The notes beneath the pieces were generated by a model. The model made no database searches and was not told the origin of the DNA. It worked only from the letters and a program-made list of their open reading frames with translations. The translations under genes were made by a program, and so were the position numbers. 64,000 nucleotides of DNA from Ignavibacteriota bacterium (GTDB lineage Bacteria; Bacteroidota; Ignavibacteria; UBA10030; UBA6906): assembly GCA_016707525.1 (NCBI GenBank), contig JADJHP010000006.1:343324-407323 (forward strand). The letters are read 5' to 3'. Of this stretch, positions 26,331 to 34,871 are shown piece after piece (position 1 is the stretch's first letter; each line of letters begins with the position of its first letter).

Positions 26331-27737
26331 ATGCCACCGCACATTGACGTCGGCTACGTTGAGGACCCCCACGGCGAGAAGAGCAGGATCGCTCTCACCT
26401 CGGTGTTCGCTGCGATCTTCATTACCGGCCTGAAGCTCGTTGTCGGGATCGAGACCAATAGTCTGGGCCTCCTCTCCGAGGCCGCCCATTCCGGCCTGGA
26501 TTTCCTGGCGGCGCTGGTGACGTTTGTCGCCGTGAAGATCGCTGCCCGGCCGCCGGACAAGGAACATCAGTACGGCCACGGGAAGATCGAGAACCTCTCT
26601 GCGTTCATCGAAACCCTGTTGCTGGTGATCACGTGTGGATGGATCATCTATGAAGCGGTCAGCCGGCTGCTCACCGGGGGATCGCACGTGGAGTCGTCCA
26701 TCTGGGGCTACATCGTCATCGGTGTGGCGATCCTCGTTGACATCAGTCGATCACGCGCCCTCAAGAAGGTGGCGGTGAAGTACAAGAGCCAGGCGCTCGA
26801 GGCCGACGCACTGCACTTCTCAAGTGATGTGTGGAGTTCGCTGGTCGTCCTCGCCGGACTCGTCTTCGTGTCCATGGGCTACGTCTGGCTCGATGCGCTC
26901 GCGGCGCTCATCGTCGCCTTCCTTGTATTGTTCGTCAGCTACCGGCTGGGCCGGCGGACGGTGGACGCCCTTATGGATAAAGTACCGGACGGCCTCTACG
27001 AGCAGGTGGTCGCAGCGGTCCAGAGTGTTGATGGCGTGGAGGATGTCCGCAACATCCGCATTCGCCCCTCAGGTGCAAAGATCTTCGTGGATACGACGGT
27101 TGCGATCCGCCGTACGACGCCGTTCCAGAAGGCCCACGCGATCATGGACGCCGTTGAGCATGCGATCAACGAGCGGCATCCCGGGATCGACGTTGTGGTC
27201 CACGCGGAACCCTTTGAAAGCAGTGACGAGTCGGTCGCCGACAAGGTTCGCATGATCGTCATTGGCCGGGGGCTCCGCCCGCCCCACAACCTGGTGGTCC
27301 ACCACCAGGAGGGGAGATACCACGTGGAGTTCGATGTGGAGTATACGGCGGGCGTGTCGTTCGTGGATGCACATGCGATCGCCGATGAACTGGAAGAAGC
27401 GATCTTCAGGCAGGTGCAGCACGTGGCGCATGTCACGGTCCACCTCGAGGAGTATCTCCCGGGTCAGAGCGAAGTCGCCCCCACGGCTGCAGACGATGCG
27501 CTGCGCACCTCCGTCGGGCAGTTCGTTGCACAACAGCAGGACGTCGTGGGAGGCACCGTCACCCAGATCCTGCGGAACGAAGAGCAACAGTGCACCGTAC
27601 ACCTGAGCTGCATCTTTCCGCACACCCTTTCGCTTGCTGAGGTGCACCGGATCGTTTCGCAACTCGAGAGCCGGCTCTACGAACGATACCCCGAGATCAC
27701 CAAGGTCTCCATCCACGCGGAGCCCGACAAGGTCTAG
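26331..27737 (+). CDS. CDF-family cation efflux transporter, long C-terminus
   Basis: 468 residues, against about 300 for simple members. Six hydrophobic segments include the two metal motifs of zinc-type CDF proteins, H53-x3-D57 (AAHSGLD) and H162-x3-D166 (LHFSSD). After the first cytoplasmic dimerisation domain (VEDVRNIRIRPSGAKIFVDT) a second similar module follows (LVVHHQEGRYHVEFDVEY), and a third partial one ends the protein (CTVHLSCIFPHTLSLAEVHR). Exports Zn(II) or a similar divalent ion using the proton gradient. A strong terminator follows. Confidence 0.88.
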   Translation: MPPHIDVGYVEDPHGEKSRIALTSVFAAIFITGLKLVVGIETNSLGLLSEAAHSGLDFLAALVTFVAVKIAARPPDKEHQYGHGKIENLSAFIETLLLVITCGWIIYEAVSRLLTGGSHVESSIWGYIVIGVAILVDISRSRALKKVAVKYKSQALEADALHFSSDVWSSLVVLAGLVFVSMGYVWLDALAALIVAFLVLFVSYRLGRRTVDALMDKVPDGLYEQVVAAVQSVDGVEDVRNIRIRPSGAKIFVDTTVAIRRTTPFQKAHAIMDAVEHAINERHPGIDVVVHAEPFESSDESVADKVRMIVIGRGLRPPHNLVVHHQEGRYHVEFDVEYTAGVSFVDAHAIADELEEAIFRQVQHVAHVTVHLEEYLPGQSEVAPTAADDALRTSVGQFVAQQQDVVGGTVTQILRNEEQQCTVHLSCIFPHTLSLAEVHRIVSQLESRLYERYPEITKVSIHAEPDKV

Positions 27738-27770
27738 CGCCTGCCGGCTCCACGATCGGTCGTTCAACCC

Positions 27771-27809
27771 AACCGGGGCATGTGGCATGCATGCCCCGGT
27801 TCTGTTTTT
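27771..27809 (+). terminator. Strong rho-independent terminator of the CDF gene
   Basis: A perfect 12-bp stem (AACCGGGGCATG 27771-27782, CATGCCCCGGTT 27790-27801) with a 7-base loop, followed by five Ts at 27804-27808. The loop and 3' arm also contain TGTGGCA and TGCC words similar to the dyad at 27826. Confidence 0.85.
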
Positions 27810-27825
27810 GGTGTCCCGTTTTACT

Positions 27826-27845
27826 GTGTGGCATTCGTGCCACAC
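27826..27845 (+). promoter_or_regulatory. Perfect dyad, candidate enhancer for the sigma54 activator
   Basis: GTGTGGCA (27826-27833), TTCG, TGCCACAC (27838-27845): a perfect 8-bp inverted repeat about 60-80 bp upstream of the sigma54 -24 element, the usual distance for NtrC-type enhancer sites. A weaker copy (TGTGGCA then TGCCCC) lies 46 bp further upstream, inside the terminator. Confidence 0.5.
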
Positions 27846-27903
27846 CCTGCTCCCCTTTCCCCGTTTCCAGCCTCTTTCGGCCACCTTTCGCCGTTCTCAT
27901 GCA

Positions 27904-27919
27904 TGGCACGCCGCTTGAA
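27904..27919 (+). promoter_or_regulatory. Candidate sigma54 (-24/-12) promoter
   Basis: TGGCACG-CCGC-TTGAA at 27904-27919 matches the TGGCACG-N4-TTGCA consensus with correct spacing; the only important deviation is A for C at -12. The transcript would start near 27930, followed by a GAGGTG ribosome site (27961) and the ATG at 27971. The operon ends with genes for a sigma54 activator and its kinase. Confidence 0.55.
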
Positions 27920-27970
27920 ATAGCATTGGCACTCCAAACTTCACCAATCGTCCATCTCCCGAGGTGCGCT

Positions 27971-28663
27971 ATGCGAACGCGAACGTTTCAGGTTGCGGGT
28001 GTATCATTGATGCTGGCGATCGGCATGCTGGCTTCTGGCTGCAAGGATCAGGGCGTCGGTCCTGACATCTCGACACACAATGTCCAATTCAGTGTCCAGG
28101 CCGCAGGTTCGGTGATCCACAAGGTCCACCACGAGACCCTTCACATCACGTCCGTGAAGATCCTGTTGAAGCGGATCGCCCTCTCCCGTGCCACATCGGA
28201 TGACTCGACGGATGTGCACACCGGGTCCATCGTCGTCGACCTGAACCTGGATGCGAAGATGACCCCGGTCACTGCCACCCGTGTACGGGCTGGCGTGTAT
28301 GACCGCGTGCGGTTCGATATCCACAAGCCGGAGGATCATGAATCGATCCCTGATTCCAGTTTCCGCGTGGGATCAAGCGGCAATGAGAGATATTCGGTCG
28401 TGGTCACGGGGCTCTATCATGACACGCCATTCACGTTCACATCGCGCGAGTCGGCACGTCAGGAACTGGTCCTGCTTCCGCCGGTAGCGGTGACGGAGGA
28501 AGGGACGGTGAATGTGACCATGAAGATCGACCCGTACGCCTGGTTCACCGTGAACGGGCTGGTCCTGGACCCGTTCAACCAGGACAAGCAGATCGATGAG
28601 AGGGTCAAGGGGTCGTTCGCATCGGTATTCAAAGACAACGACCGCAACGGAGAGCCGGACTGA
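27971..28663 (+). CDS. DUF4382-type lipoprotein
   Basis: 230-residue lipoprotein; the signal ends in a lipobox around LASGC (cysteine at about residue 23). The body is a beta-rich domain of the DUF4382 type, recognisable from VNVTMKIDPYAWFTVNG-like segments and a preceding LLKRIALS strand with a threonine/aspartate-rich region. No catalytic motif is seen. A GAGGTG site (27961-27966) supports the ATG at 27971; longer upstream readings run through the promoter region. It is first in the sigma54-type operon and should face the periplasm or cell surface. Confidence 0.75.
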   Translation: MRTRTFQVAGVSLMLAIGMLASGCKDQGVGPDISTHNVQFSVQAAGSVIHKVHHETLHITSVKILLKRIALSRATSDDSTDVHTGSIVVDLNLDAKMTPVTATRVRAGVYDRVRFDIHKPEDHESIPDSSFRVGSSGNERYSVVVTGLYHDTPFTFTSRESARQELVLLPPVAVTEEGTVNVTMKIDPYAWFTVNGLVLDPFNQDKQIDERVKGSFASVFKDNDRNGEPD

Positions 28664-28724
28664 TCCCGGATCCATTTGCGGTGTGCCACACACGTAGTCC
28701 ACGTTCATCTCAAGGGATCGCATC

Positions 28725-28940
28725 ATGAAAAAGAACATGGGAACATTTGACAGGATCGCACGCTCGGGGTTGGCCCTGGTGTTCATCGTTCTCCTCCTCA
28801 CGGAGACCGTCACCGGCCTTGCGGCATGGATCTTCGGCGTCCTCGCCGTGGTCTTGCTGCTGACCAGCGCGGTGAGTGTCTGTCCGTTGTACGCGCCGCT
28901 GCATATCTCCACGCGCGGTGACAAATCCACGACGCATTGA
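28725..28940 (+). CDS. DUF2892 small membrane protein
   Basis: 71 residues with two hydrophobic segments (SGLALVFIVLLLTETVTG and AWIFGVLAVVLLLTSAVSV) and a C-terminal CPLYAPLHIST, the standard pattern of the YgaP-like membrane domain. Members often occur with rhodanese or redox genes; function of the lone domain is unknown. It lies between the lipoprotein and the CHRD gene. Confidence 0.8.
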   Translation: MKKNMGTFDRIARSGLALVFIVLLLTETVTGLAAWIFGVLAVVLLLTSAVSVCPLYAPLHISTRGDKSTTH

Positions 28941-28961
28941 ACGACCGAGACGAGGGATCCA

Positions 28962-30869
28962 GTGAAGACCATTTTATTGCTGTTGATCGTGTGCATGGCT
29001 GCGACGGCCATGGCAGGAATTCATCTGACCGCTGCGCTGACCGGCGCGGATAATGTTCCCGTCATCTCCACGACGGCGAGCGGGACCGGATCGTTCGTGC
29101 TCAGCGATGACCGGACCGAACTCAAGTACACGCTCACGTATCACGGACTGAGCGGGACGATCACTGGTGGCCATTTCCACATGGGCCGTGCCGGGGTCAA
29201 CGGACCGGTGGTGAAGAACTACGGGACAAGTGGTGCGCCGGCGAGCGGAACGGTCACCGGTGTGTGGCGGACGACCGATGCATCACAGCCCCTGACGAGC
29301 GCGATCGTGGAGTCGTTGCTGACCGGAAAGGTCTATGTGAATTTTCACACGGCAACGAATCCCGGAGGAGAGATCCGCGGGCAGGTGTCGCTCGGGACCG
29401 AACTGCATTTCACGGTTGATCTCAACAGTGCCCAGGAGGTCCCCGTCAATGCTTCCACAGCCTCGGGGACCGGGGTCTTCGTTCTGTCCACGGACCGCAC
29501 CGAGATGAGGTATGAGATCGCCTATCAGGGATTATCGGGGACGCTCAGCGCAGGTGGCCATGTGCATACGGGAGCGGTGGGTGTGAACGGCGGGGTCGTG
29601 CGGGCGATAGCGAAGAGTGGGGACCCCGCCGCCAATGTTGTGCGTGATGCATGGAAGGTGACGGACAGCTCGCAGCCGCTGACGCCGGCGCTGGTGGATT
29701 CCGCGGTCGCCGGAAGGCTGTATGTGAACTTCCATACGACTGCGAATCCGGGTGGAGAGATCCGCGGGCAACTTGTGCTTGCGGGCGGGACGGGATTCTC
29801 GGCGTCGCTTGAAGCTGACAAGGAAGTGCCTGCGGTGACCGCGGACGGGCGCGGGGTCGCCTATATCGTCATGAACAGCGAGCGGACTGAAGCCCGGTAC
29901 GCGGTGACGTATTTTGGCCTGACGGGTACGCTGACCGCAGGCGGCCATTTCCACTTCGGCACCGTTGGCCGGAATGGCCCCATCGCGAAGGGGATAGCGA
30001 CATCCGGTGGACCGGCTGCAGCCACGATCGGCGGCCTGTGGAAGGCGACGGATGCGTCCCAGAAGTTCACACCGGCAATAGCGGAGTCGCTCCTGGCAGG
30101 GAAGATCTATGTCAACTTCCACACGGCGGCGAATCCGGGTGGGGAGATCCGCGGACAACTGGATATGACCACCGGGATCGGTTTTGATGTGACCCTTGAT
30201 GGGTCGCAGGAAAGCCCATCGGTGACAACGAATGGCAAAGGGAGCGGGTATGCCGTGCTGAACGGGGAACGGAATGACCTCCGTTATCGGTTTACGTATT
30301 ATGGGTTGAGCGGTCCACTCACGGCAGGCGGGCATTTCCATGCCGCTGGTCCGGGGCGGAATGGGGCATTGGTGAAGGCCATTGCCGTGGCTGGGGAACC
30401 CGCATCGGGCACGGTAAATGGCAACTGGGCGGCTTCGGCCCCCACGCAGGCCCTGACCGACGTATTGAAGGATTCGCTCTTCGCAGGGAACATCTACGTG
30501 AATTTCCACACGGCTGCCAATCCCGCTGGTGAGATCCGCGGACAGCTTGCTGCGGCCGCGACGGGCCTGACCGACGTCAGGGTCGTTGACACGGGTACCC
30601 CCGAAGCGTTCTCCCTCGGACAGAACTATCCGAATCCCTTCAATCCGTCCACCAGGATCCCCTTCAGCGTGGCAAGAGAAGAGCGCGTTGCTCTCGAGGT
30701 CTATACTCTCCTCGGTCAACGGGTTGCAGTTCTCGCCCAGGGCGTGATGCAGCCCGGAGCGTACCAGGTCGACTTCGATGCGCGTGGTCTTGCCAGCGGT
30801 GTGTATGTGTATCGCCTGATCGGCGCGTCCGGAGCCTCTCATGCCCGCACGCTGTCGGTCTTGAAATGA
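28962..30869 (+). CDS. Four-CHRD T9SS-secreted protein
   Basis: 635 residues with a signal peptide (TILLLLIVCMAATAMAG) and four tandem CHRD domains of about 130 residues. Each has the same framework: an ELxYxLTYxGLSG strand, GGHFH (or GGHVH), GxNGxxV, and YVNFHTAxNPxGEIRGQ. The last 80 residues are a T9SS sorting domain (QNYPNPFNPSTRIPFS, then LASGVYVYRL). CHRD domains were named from chordin; in bacteria they occur in extracellular proteins and their ligand is unknown, though the conserved histidines suggest metal binding. Start is GTG at 28962. The repeats look like internal duplications. Confidence 0.85.
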   Translation: MKTILLLLIVCMAATAMAGIHLTAALTGADNVPVISTTASGTGSFVLSDDRTELKYTLTYHGLSGTITGGHFHMGRAGVNGPVVKNYGTSGAPASGTVTGVWRTTDASQPLTSAIVESLLTGKVYVNFHTATNPGGEIRGQVSLGTELHFTVDLNSAQEVPVNASTASGTGVFVLSTDRTEMRYEIAYQGLSGTLSAGGHVHTGAVGVNGGVVRAIAKSGDPAANVVRDAWKVTDSSQPLTPALVDSAVAGRLYVNFHTTANPGGEIRGQLVLAGGTGFSASLEADKEVPAVTADGRGVAYIVMNSERTEARYAVTYFGLTGTLTAGGHFHFGTVGRNGPIAKGIATSGGPAAATIGGLWKATDASQKFTPAIAESLLAGKIYVNFHTAANPGGEIRGQLDMTTGIGFDVTLDGSQESPSVTTNGKGSGYAVLNGERNDLRYRFTYYGLSGPLTAGGHFHAAGPGRNGALVKAIAVAGEPASGTVNGNWAASAPTQALTDVLKDSLFAGNIYVNFHTAANPAGEIRGQLAAAATGLTDVRVVDTGTPEAFSLGQNYPNPFNPSTRIPFSVAREERVALEVYTLLGQRVAVLAQGVMQPGAYQVDFDARGLASGVYVYRLIGASGASHARTLSVLK

Positions 30870-30908
30870 TGACGCCGAAAACTCCAGAATGAAGGACCGG
30901 GAACTGAC

Positions 30909-31310
30909 ATGAACACCTTCCAGAAGATCGCCATCGGGCTCCTCGTTGTCACCGTCGCAGGCTGTAAGGACATGGGCACCGAGCCCGTGCAACCCGACCT
31001 GCCCGTTCCGCCGGCGGGGTCAACGATATCATTCTCGCAGCATGTGGTTCCCATCCTTCAACGCCATGGGTGTACCGGGTGCCATGGCGGCAGCGGTGGG
31101 CTCACGGTCACTTCCGTAGCCGCCCTGCTGACCGGCGGGGCGCACGGGGCCGCGGTCGTGGCAGGCCAGGCGGACAACAGCAACCTCATCAAGAAACTGC
31201 TGAACCCCGCGCCGTTCGGGACCCAGATGCCGCAGGGTGGCCCGTACCTTCAGGACAGCACCGTCAATGTCCTCCGTACGTGGATCAATCAGGGAGCGCT
31301 GAACAATTGA
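30909..31310 (+). CDS. Cytochrome-c-type lipoprotein
   Basis: 133-residue lipoprotein, lipobox VAGC with C19. It has one heme c site, C55-x2-C58-H59 (CTGCHG), in a fold resembling the planctomycete-type cytochrome domain (FSQHVVPILQRHGCTGCH, later LLNPAPFGTQMPQGG with a candidate distal methionine). Likely anchored in the outer or inner membrane facing the periplasm, acting as a one-electron carrier. It pairs with a second such gene at the end of the operon (35997). Confidence 0.82.
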   Translation: MNTFQKIAIGLLVVTVAGCKDMGTEPVQPDLPVPPAGSTISFSQHVVPILQRHGCTGCHGGSGGLTVTSVAALLTGGAHGAAVVAGQADNSNLIKKLLNPAPFGTQMPQGGPYLQDSTVNVLRTWINQGALNN

Positions 31311-31358
31311 CCTTGCCGTCCGCGGTGCGTATCATCTGATGACCCCCACGAGAGAACC

Positions 31359-31832
31359 ATGAAGACCATTCTGAAGATCGTAGCCCTCATCATCGGCGTG
31401 GGCCTCGTGGCCATGCAGTTCATTGCGCGGCCGGACCGGACAAACCCCGGGGAAGACCCGCGGGTTGCTCTGTCATCGCGGCTCGGTGTCCCTGCCGATG
31501 TCCAGGCCATCCTGGACAGGTCCTGCAACGACTGTCATTCACACACCACGCGGTGGCCATGGTACACGGCGGTCGCCCCGGCGTCCTGGATCGTGGCGGA
31601 CCATGTCGAGGAGGGCCGGCGCCATCTCAACTTTTCCACGTGGGGGACGTATTCGGTGAAGCGGCAGGCCGCCAAGCTCGAGATGATCTCCATTGAGGTG
31701 GACAAGGGGAGCATGCCGCTGAAGGGGTATCTGTTGCTGCACGGCGATGCTGCGCTCAGTGAAGCGGAAAAAGACAGGCTCTGCGAATGGGCGACAACGA
31801 CGTCGGATAGTCTTCTGGGCAGGACCGAGTGA
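31359..31832 (+). CDS. Heme-binding domain protein
   Basis: 157 residues with an N-terminal membrane anchor (LKIVALIIGVGLVAMQF) and a heme site C56-x2-C59-H60 (CNDCHSH). The surrounding TRWPWYTAVAPASWIVADHV and GRRHLNFSTW are hallmarks of the Haem_bd family, single-heme periplasmic proteins. The stop overlaps the kinase start, TGATG. Confidence 0.87.
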   Translation: MKTILKIVALIIGVGLVAMQFIARPDRTNPGEDPRVALSSRLGVPADVQAILDRSCNDCHSHTTRWPWYTAVAPASWIVADHVEEGRRHLNFSTWGTYSVKRQAAKLEMISIEVDKGSMPLKGYLLLHGDAALSEAEKDRLCEWATTTSDSLLGRTE

Positions 31833-33418
31833 TGCCTCTTCGTTCCGTCTCCCTCTCCTGGAAGATCCTTCTGGGTGTCGTTCCATTGATGCTCGTCTCC
31901 CTGACGATCAGTGTGATCGTTCAGAACCGCTTTCAGGAAGAGGAGATGATGGAGCAGGCGCAGATGTCCGCGCACACCTACGCCGACCTCATCCGGGAGA
32001 GCCTGGTCAGTCAGATGGTGTACAGCCAGGAGATCGATACGACCTACGTCGAACGGGTGAACAGGATCCGCCACTTCGACAGTCTCGGGGTGCTTGCGAA
32101 TGACCTGCGCCTCCGCGAAGAACTTCTGAGCGAAGAACGGCGCCTGGCCCTGCATGCCAAAATGCGTCCGACCCCGTTGCAGGACTCCGTGCAGGCGCAT
32201 GTCCTCGCCGGCGGCCAGCCGGTGTTCCTGCGCAGCGGCGATCAATTCCGTGCGGTGATCCCGTTCAACGCAACGAAGGTATGCCAGAAGTGCCATGCCG
32301 TCCCGCTGGAGTATACGCTCGGCGCGGCGGATGTGCGGTTCTCGCTTGCCCGTTTCACCGAGGCGACGCAGGGCAACTGGCGCCGGTCCGTGATCATCTT
32401 CGTCATCTTCACGGTCGTTGCCGTGAGCCTGGCCGTCCTTGTGTTCCGTCGCACCGTGGCCACGCCGGTGGACCGGTTGGTGAAGGCGACCACCGCCATG
32501 CAAAAGGGCGATCTGACCGTCCATGCGTCGGGCCCGGGGTCGGTGGGTGGGCAACGCCGTGATGAGCTCGGCGTGCTCGCGGAACACTTCGATGAGATGC
32601 GGGAGTCGCTGGCGGACAAGATCGCGAGCCTGGATCAGGTGAACCGCGACCTGGTCCGGCGGAACAGGGACCTGGAAGAAGCGATGGAACGGTTGCGGCG
32701 GACGCAGCAGGAGTTGGTGCGGAGTGAGCGGCTGGCGGTGACCGGAAAGATGGCGGCCCAGTTGTCCCATGAGATCAACAACCCCATCCATAATACGCGC
32801 AGCCTCCTGGAATCCTCGCTCCGGCGCATGACGGCGAACGATCAGGCGCACGAACTCATCAGTCTGGCGATCGAGGAGGTCACGCGCATGGCAACGCTCA
32901 CCCGGCAGTTGCTCGATGTGCACCGCGGGTCCGTCGCCGAAACACCGATGACGCCGGTGGACCTGGGGGCGCTCGTCCATGAAATGGAGCGGGCGCACAG
33001 GGAAGCGTTCGCGTCGCACAACATCCGCCTCTCTTCGGTGATCGCCGGACCGGTGGCTGCGATCTGCGGCTCGCGCGACAAACTGAAACAGGTGCTCCTG
33101 AACCTTCTCCTGAATGCCCGTGATGCGATGCCGGAGGGAGGAACCCTGGTGATGGGGCTGGTGCAGGAGGGAGACCGGGCCGTGGTGACGGTGCGCGACT
33201 CGGGGAGCGGGATCGCGCCGGAACATTTGCCGAGGATCTTTGATGCGTTCTTCACCACCAAATCGGAGGTGAGTGGTGTGGGCCTCGGCCTGGCGGTGAC
33301 CTACGGGATCATCCAGCAGCACCAGGGCTCCATCGATGTGAAGAGCGCTCCCGGCGTGGGCACGGAATTCATCATTCGACTCCCGGTCGTCCGCGCGGGA
33401 GAAGGAGTCAGGGCATGA
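31832..33418 (+). CDS. Sensor histidine kinase with heme-c type sensor domain
   Basis: 528-residue membrane kinase. TM1 (about 11-30) and TM2 (about 186-205) enclose a periplasmic DUF3365/Tll0287-type sensor with a heme attachment motif, C151-x2-C154-H155 (CQKCH). A HAMP linker and a coiled coil follow, then the phosphoacceptor H313 (LSHEINNP), the N box (NLLLNARDAM), G1 (DSGSGI), F box (FDAFFTTK) and G2 (GVGLGLA). Likely senses redox state, NO or another heme ligand and phosphorylates the regulator encoded next (4-base overlap). ATG at 31832 is preferred over a GTG three bases upstream. Confidence 0.9.
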   Translation: MPLRSVSLSWKILLGVVPLMLVSLTISVIVQNRFQEEEMMEQAQMSAHTYADLIRESLVSQMVYSQEIDTTYVERVNRIRHFDSLGVLANDLRLREELLSEERRLALHAKMRPTPLQDSVQAHVLAGGQPVFLRSGDQFRAVIPFNATKVCQKCHAVPLEYTLGAADVRFSLARFTEATQGNWRRSVIIFVIFTVVAVSLAVLVFRRTVATPVDRLVKATTAMQKGDLTVHASGPGSVGGQRRDELGVLAEHFDEMRESLADKIASLDQVNRDLVRRNRDLEEAMERLRRTQQELVRSERLAVTGKMAAQLSHEINNPIHNTRSLLESSLRRMTANDQAHELISLAIEEVTRMATLTRQLLDVHRGSVAETPMTPVDLGALVHEMERAHREAFASHNIRLSSVIAGPVAAICGSRDKLKQVLLNLLLNARDAMPEGGTLVMGLVQEGDRAVVTVRDSGSGIAPEHLPRIFDAFFTTKSEVSGVGLGLAVTYGIIQQHQGSIDVKSAPGVGTEFIIRLPVVRAGEGVRA

Positions 33419-34830
33419 CCGATCCAACGCTTGCTGCAACGACGATCCTGGTCGTCGATGATGACCGGGCATTCCGGGTCGCCACCAGGACACTCCTCGA
33501 GGATGAAGGATACAGTGTCATGCTGGCGACGAACGGTGAAGAGGCCCTGGCTGTGCTCGGCGTGACCCCGGTGGACCTGGTGATCACGGATATGATGATG
33601 GAGAAGATGACCGGCCTGGTGCTGTTGTCCCGGTTGCGGGAGAAGTTGCCCGAGGTGCCGGTGATCATGGTGACGGGTTTCGGTTCGATCCAGACCGCGG
33701 TGGAGGCCATGCGGCTCGGGGCCGCGGATTACGTGACGAAGCCCCATAATAATGACGAGCTCCTGATCAAGATCCGGAAGACCCTTCAGGGGCGGGAGCG
33801 GGACAGGGAACTTCACCAGCTCCGGCAGGAATTGCAGTCCACCTACAGCTATGCGAACATCATCACGCGGAGTCCGCGGATGCGTGATGTTCTGATGCAG
33901 ATCCGTCAGGTGGTGGATACGGACGTCACGATCCTCGTGCAGGGTGAAAGCGGGACGGGGAAGGAACTCGTGGCGCGTGCGCTCCATTTCAATAGTATGC
34001 GCAAGGATGCGCCCTTCATCGCGACGAACTGCTCGGCGCTCAATGAGATGCTTCTGGAGAGCGAGCTGTTCGGGTACGAGAAGGGTGCGTTCACCGGGGC
34101 GACGGCGCAGCGCCGGGGCCGTTTTGAAGAGGCACACACGGGCACACTGTTCCTCGACGAGATCGGCGACATCACGCCGGGGGTCCAGAAGAAACTGTTG
34201 CGTGTCCTGCAGGAGAAGACCTTCGAGCGGGTGGGCGGTTCGACGCCCATCACGGTGGATACCCGGGTGGTCGTGGCAACGAACCGCACCCTGGAGGTGA
34301 TGGTGCGCGAGGGCGATTTCCGGGAGGACCTGTTCTACCGGCTGAACGTCTTTCCCATCACCCTGCCTCCCCTGCGGGAGCGGCTCGAGGATGTTCCGTT
34401 GCTCGTGGAGGCGTTCCTGCAGAAGCACGGCGGACTGGCAGGTGGCCGCGTGCGCTCGATCCTCCCGGAGGCCGTGAGTGCGATGATGCGGCACCCCTGG
34501 AAAGGGAATATCCGTGAACTGGAGAACCTGGTGAAACGGGCCATCATCAAATGTCCGGGGGATACGATCCTTGCCGTGGATCTGCCGGAGGTGCAGGAGG
34601 GTGACGGGGAACAGGCGGGCACGCCGGGCGTGCCGGGCGATTGGACCGCCCCGTACAAGGAGTACCTTGGGGCGGTCCTGCGCAATGCTGAAGAGCGGTA
34701 TCTTGTCAGGATGTTGCGGCTCCACCGCGGGAACATCAATCAGATCGCGCGGCTGATGGAAGTGGACCGGAAGACCGTGTACAGGAAGATGGCGGATCTG
34801 GGCATCGTGCCCGACAAGTACAGAGATTGA
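33415..34830 (+). CDS. NtrC-family sigma54 activator
   Basis: 471-residue response regulator. The receiver domain has D15-D17, phosphoacceptor D59 (VITDM) and K109 (TKP). The AAA+ domain has Walker A GESGTGKE (177-184), the sigma54-contact loop GAFTGA (224-229), Walker B LFLDEIGD and an arginine finger region FREDLFYRLNV. A Fis-type helix-turn-helix closes the protein (NINQIARLMEVDRKTVYRKM). Its partner kinase is encoded upstream with overlapping stop and start. The candidate sigma54 promoter at 27904 makes self-activation of the operon likely. Confidence 0.93.
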   Translation: MTDPTLAATTILVVDDDRAFRVATRTLLEDEGYSVMLATNGEEALAVLGVTPVDLVITDMMMEKMTGLVLLSRLREKLPEVPVIMVTGFGSIQTAVEAMRLGAADYVTKPHNNDELLIKIRKTLQGRERDRELHQLRQELQSTYSYANIITRSPRMRDVLMQIRQVVDTDVTILVQGESGTGKELVARALHFNSMRKDAPFIATNCSALNEMLLESELFGYEKGAFTGATAQRRGRFEEAHTGTLFLDEIGDITPGVQKKLLRVLQEKTFERVGGSTPITVDTRVVVATNRTLEVMVREGDFREDLFYRLNVFPITLPPLRERLEDVPLLVEAFLQKHGGLAGGRVRSILPEAVSAMMRHPWKGNIRELENLVKRAIIKCPGDTILAVDLPEVQEGDGEQAGTPGVPGDWTAPYKEYLGAVLRNAEERYLVRMLRLHRGNINQIARLMEVDRKTVYRKMADLGIVPDKYRD

Positions 34831-34871
34831 CAGACAGGCGAAGCATTCTCACACACGAAAGGACCCTTCTC

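Noticed and set aside
27922..27940. Second TGGCAC as another sigma54 promoter
   Set aside because: No GC or TTGC-like element at the required distance; only the first copy at 27904 has a correctly spaced -12 box.
31535..33493. 652-residue ORF opposite the histidine kinase
   Set aside because: Antisense shadow; the kinase motifs on the other strand are complete.
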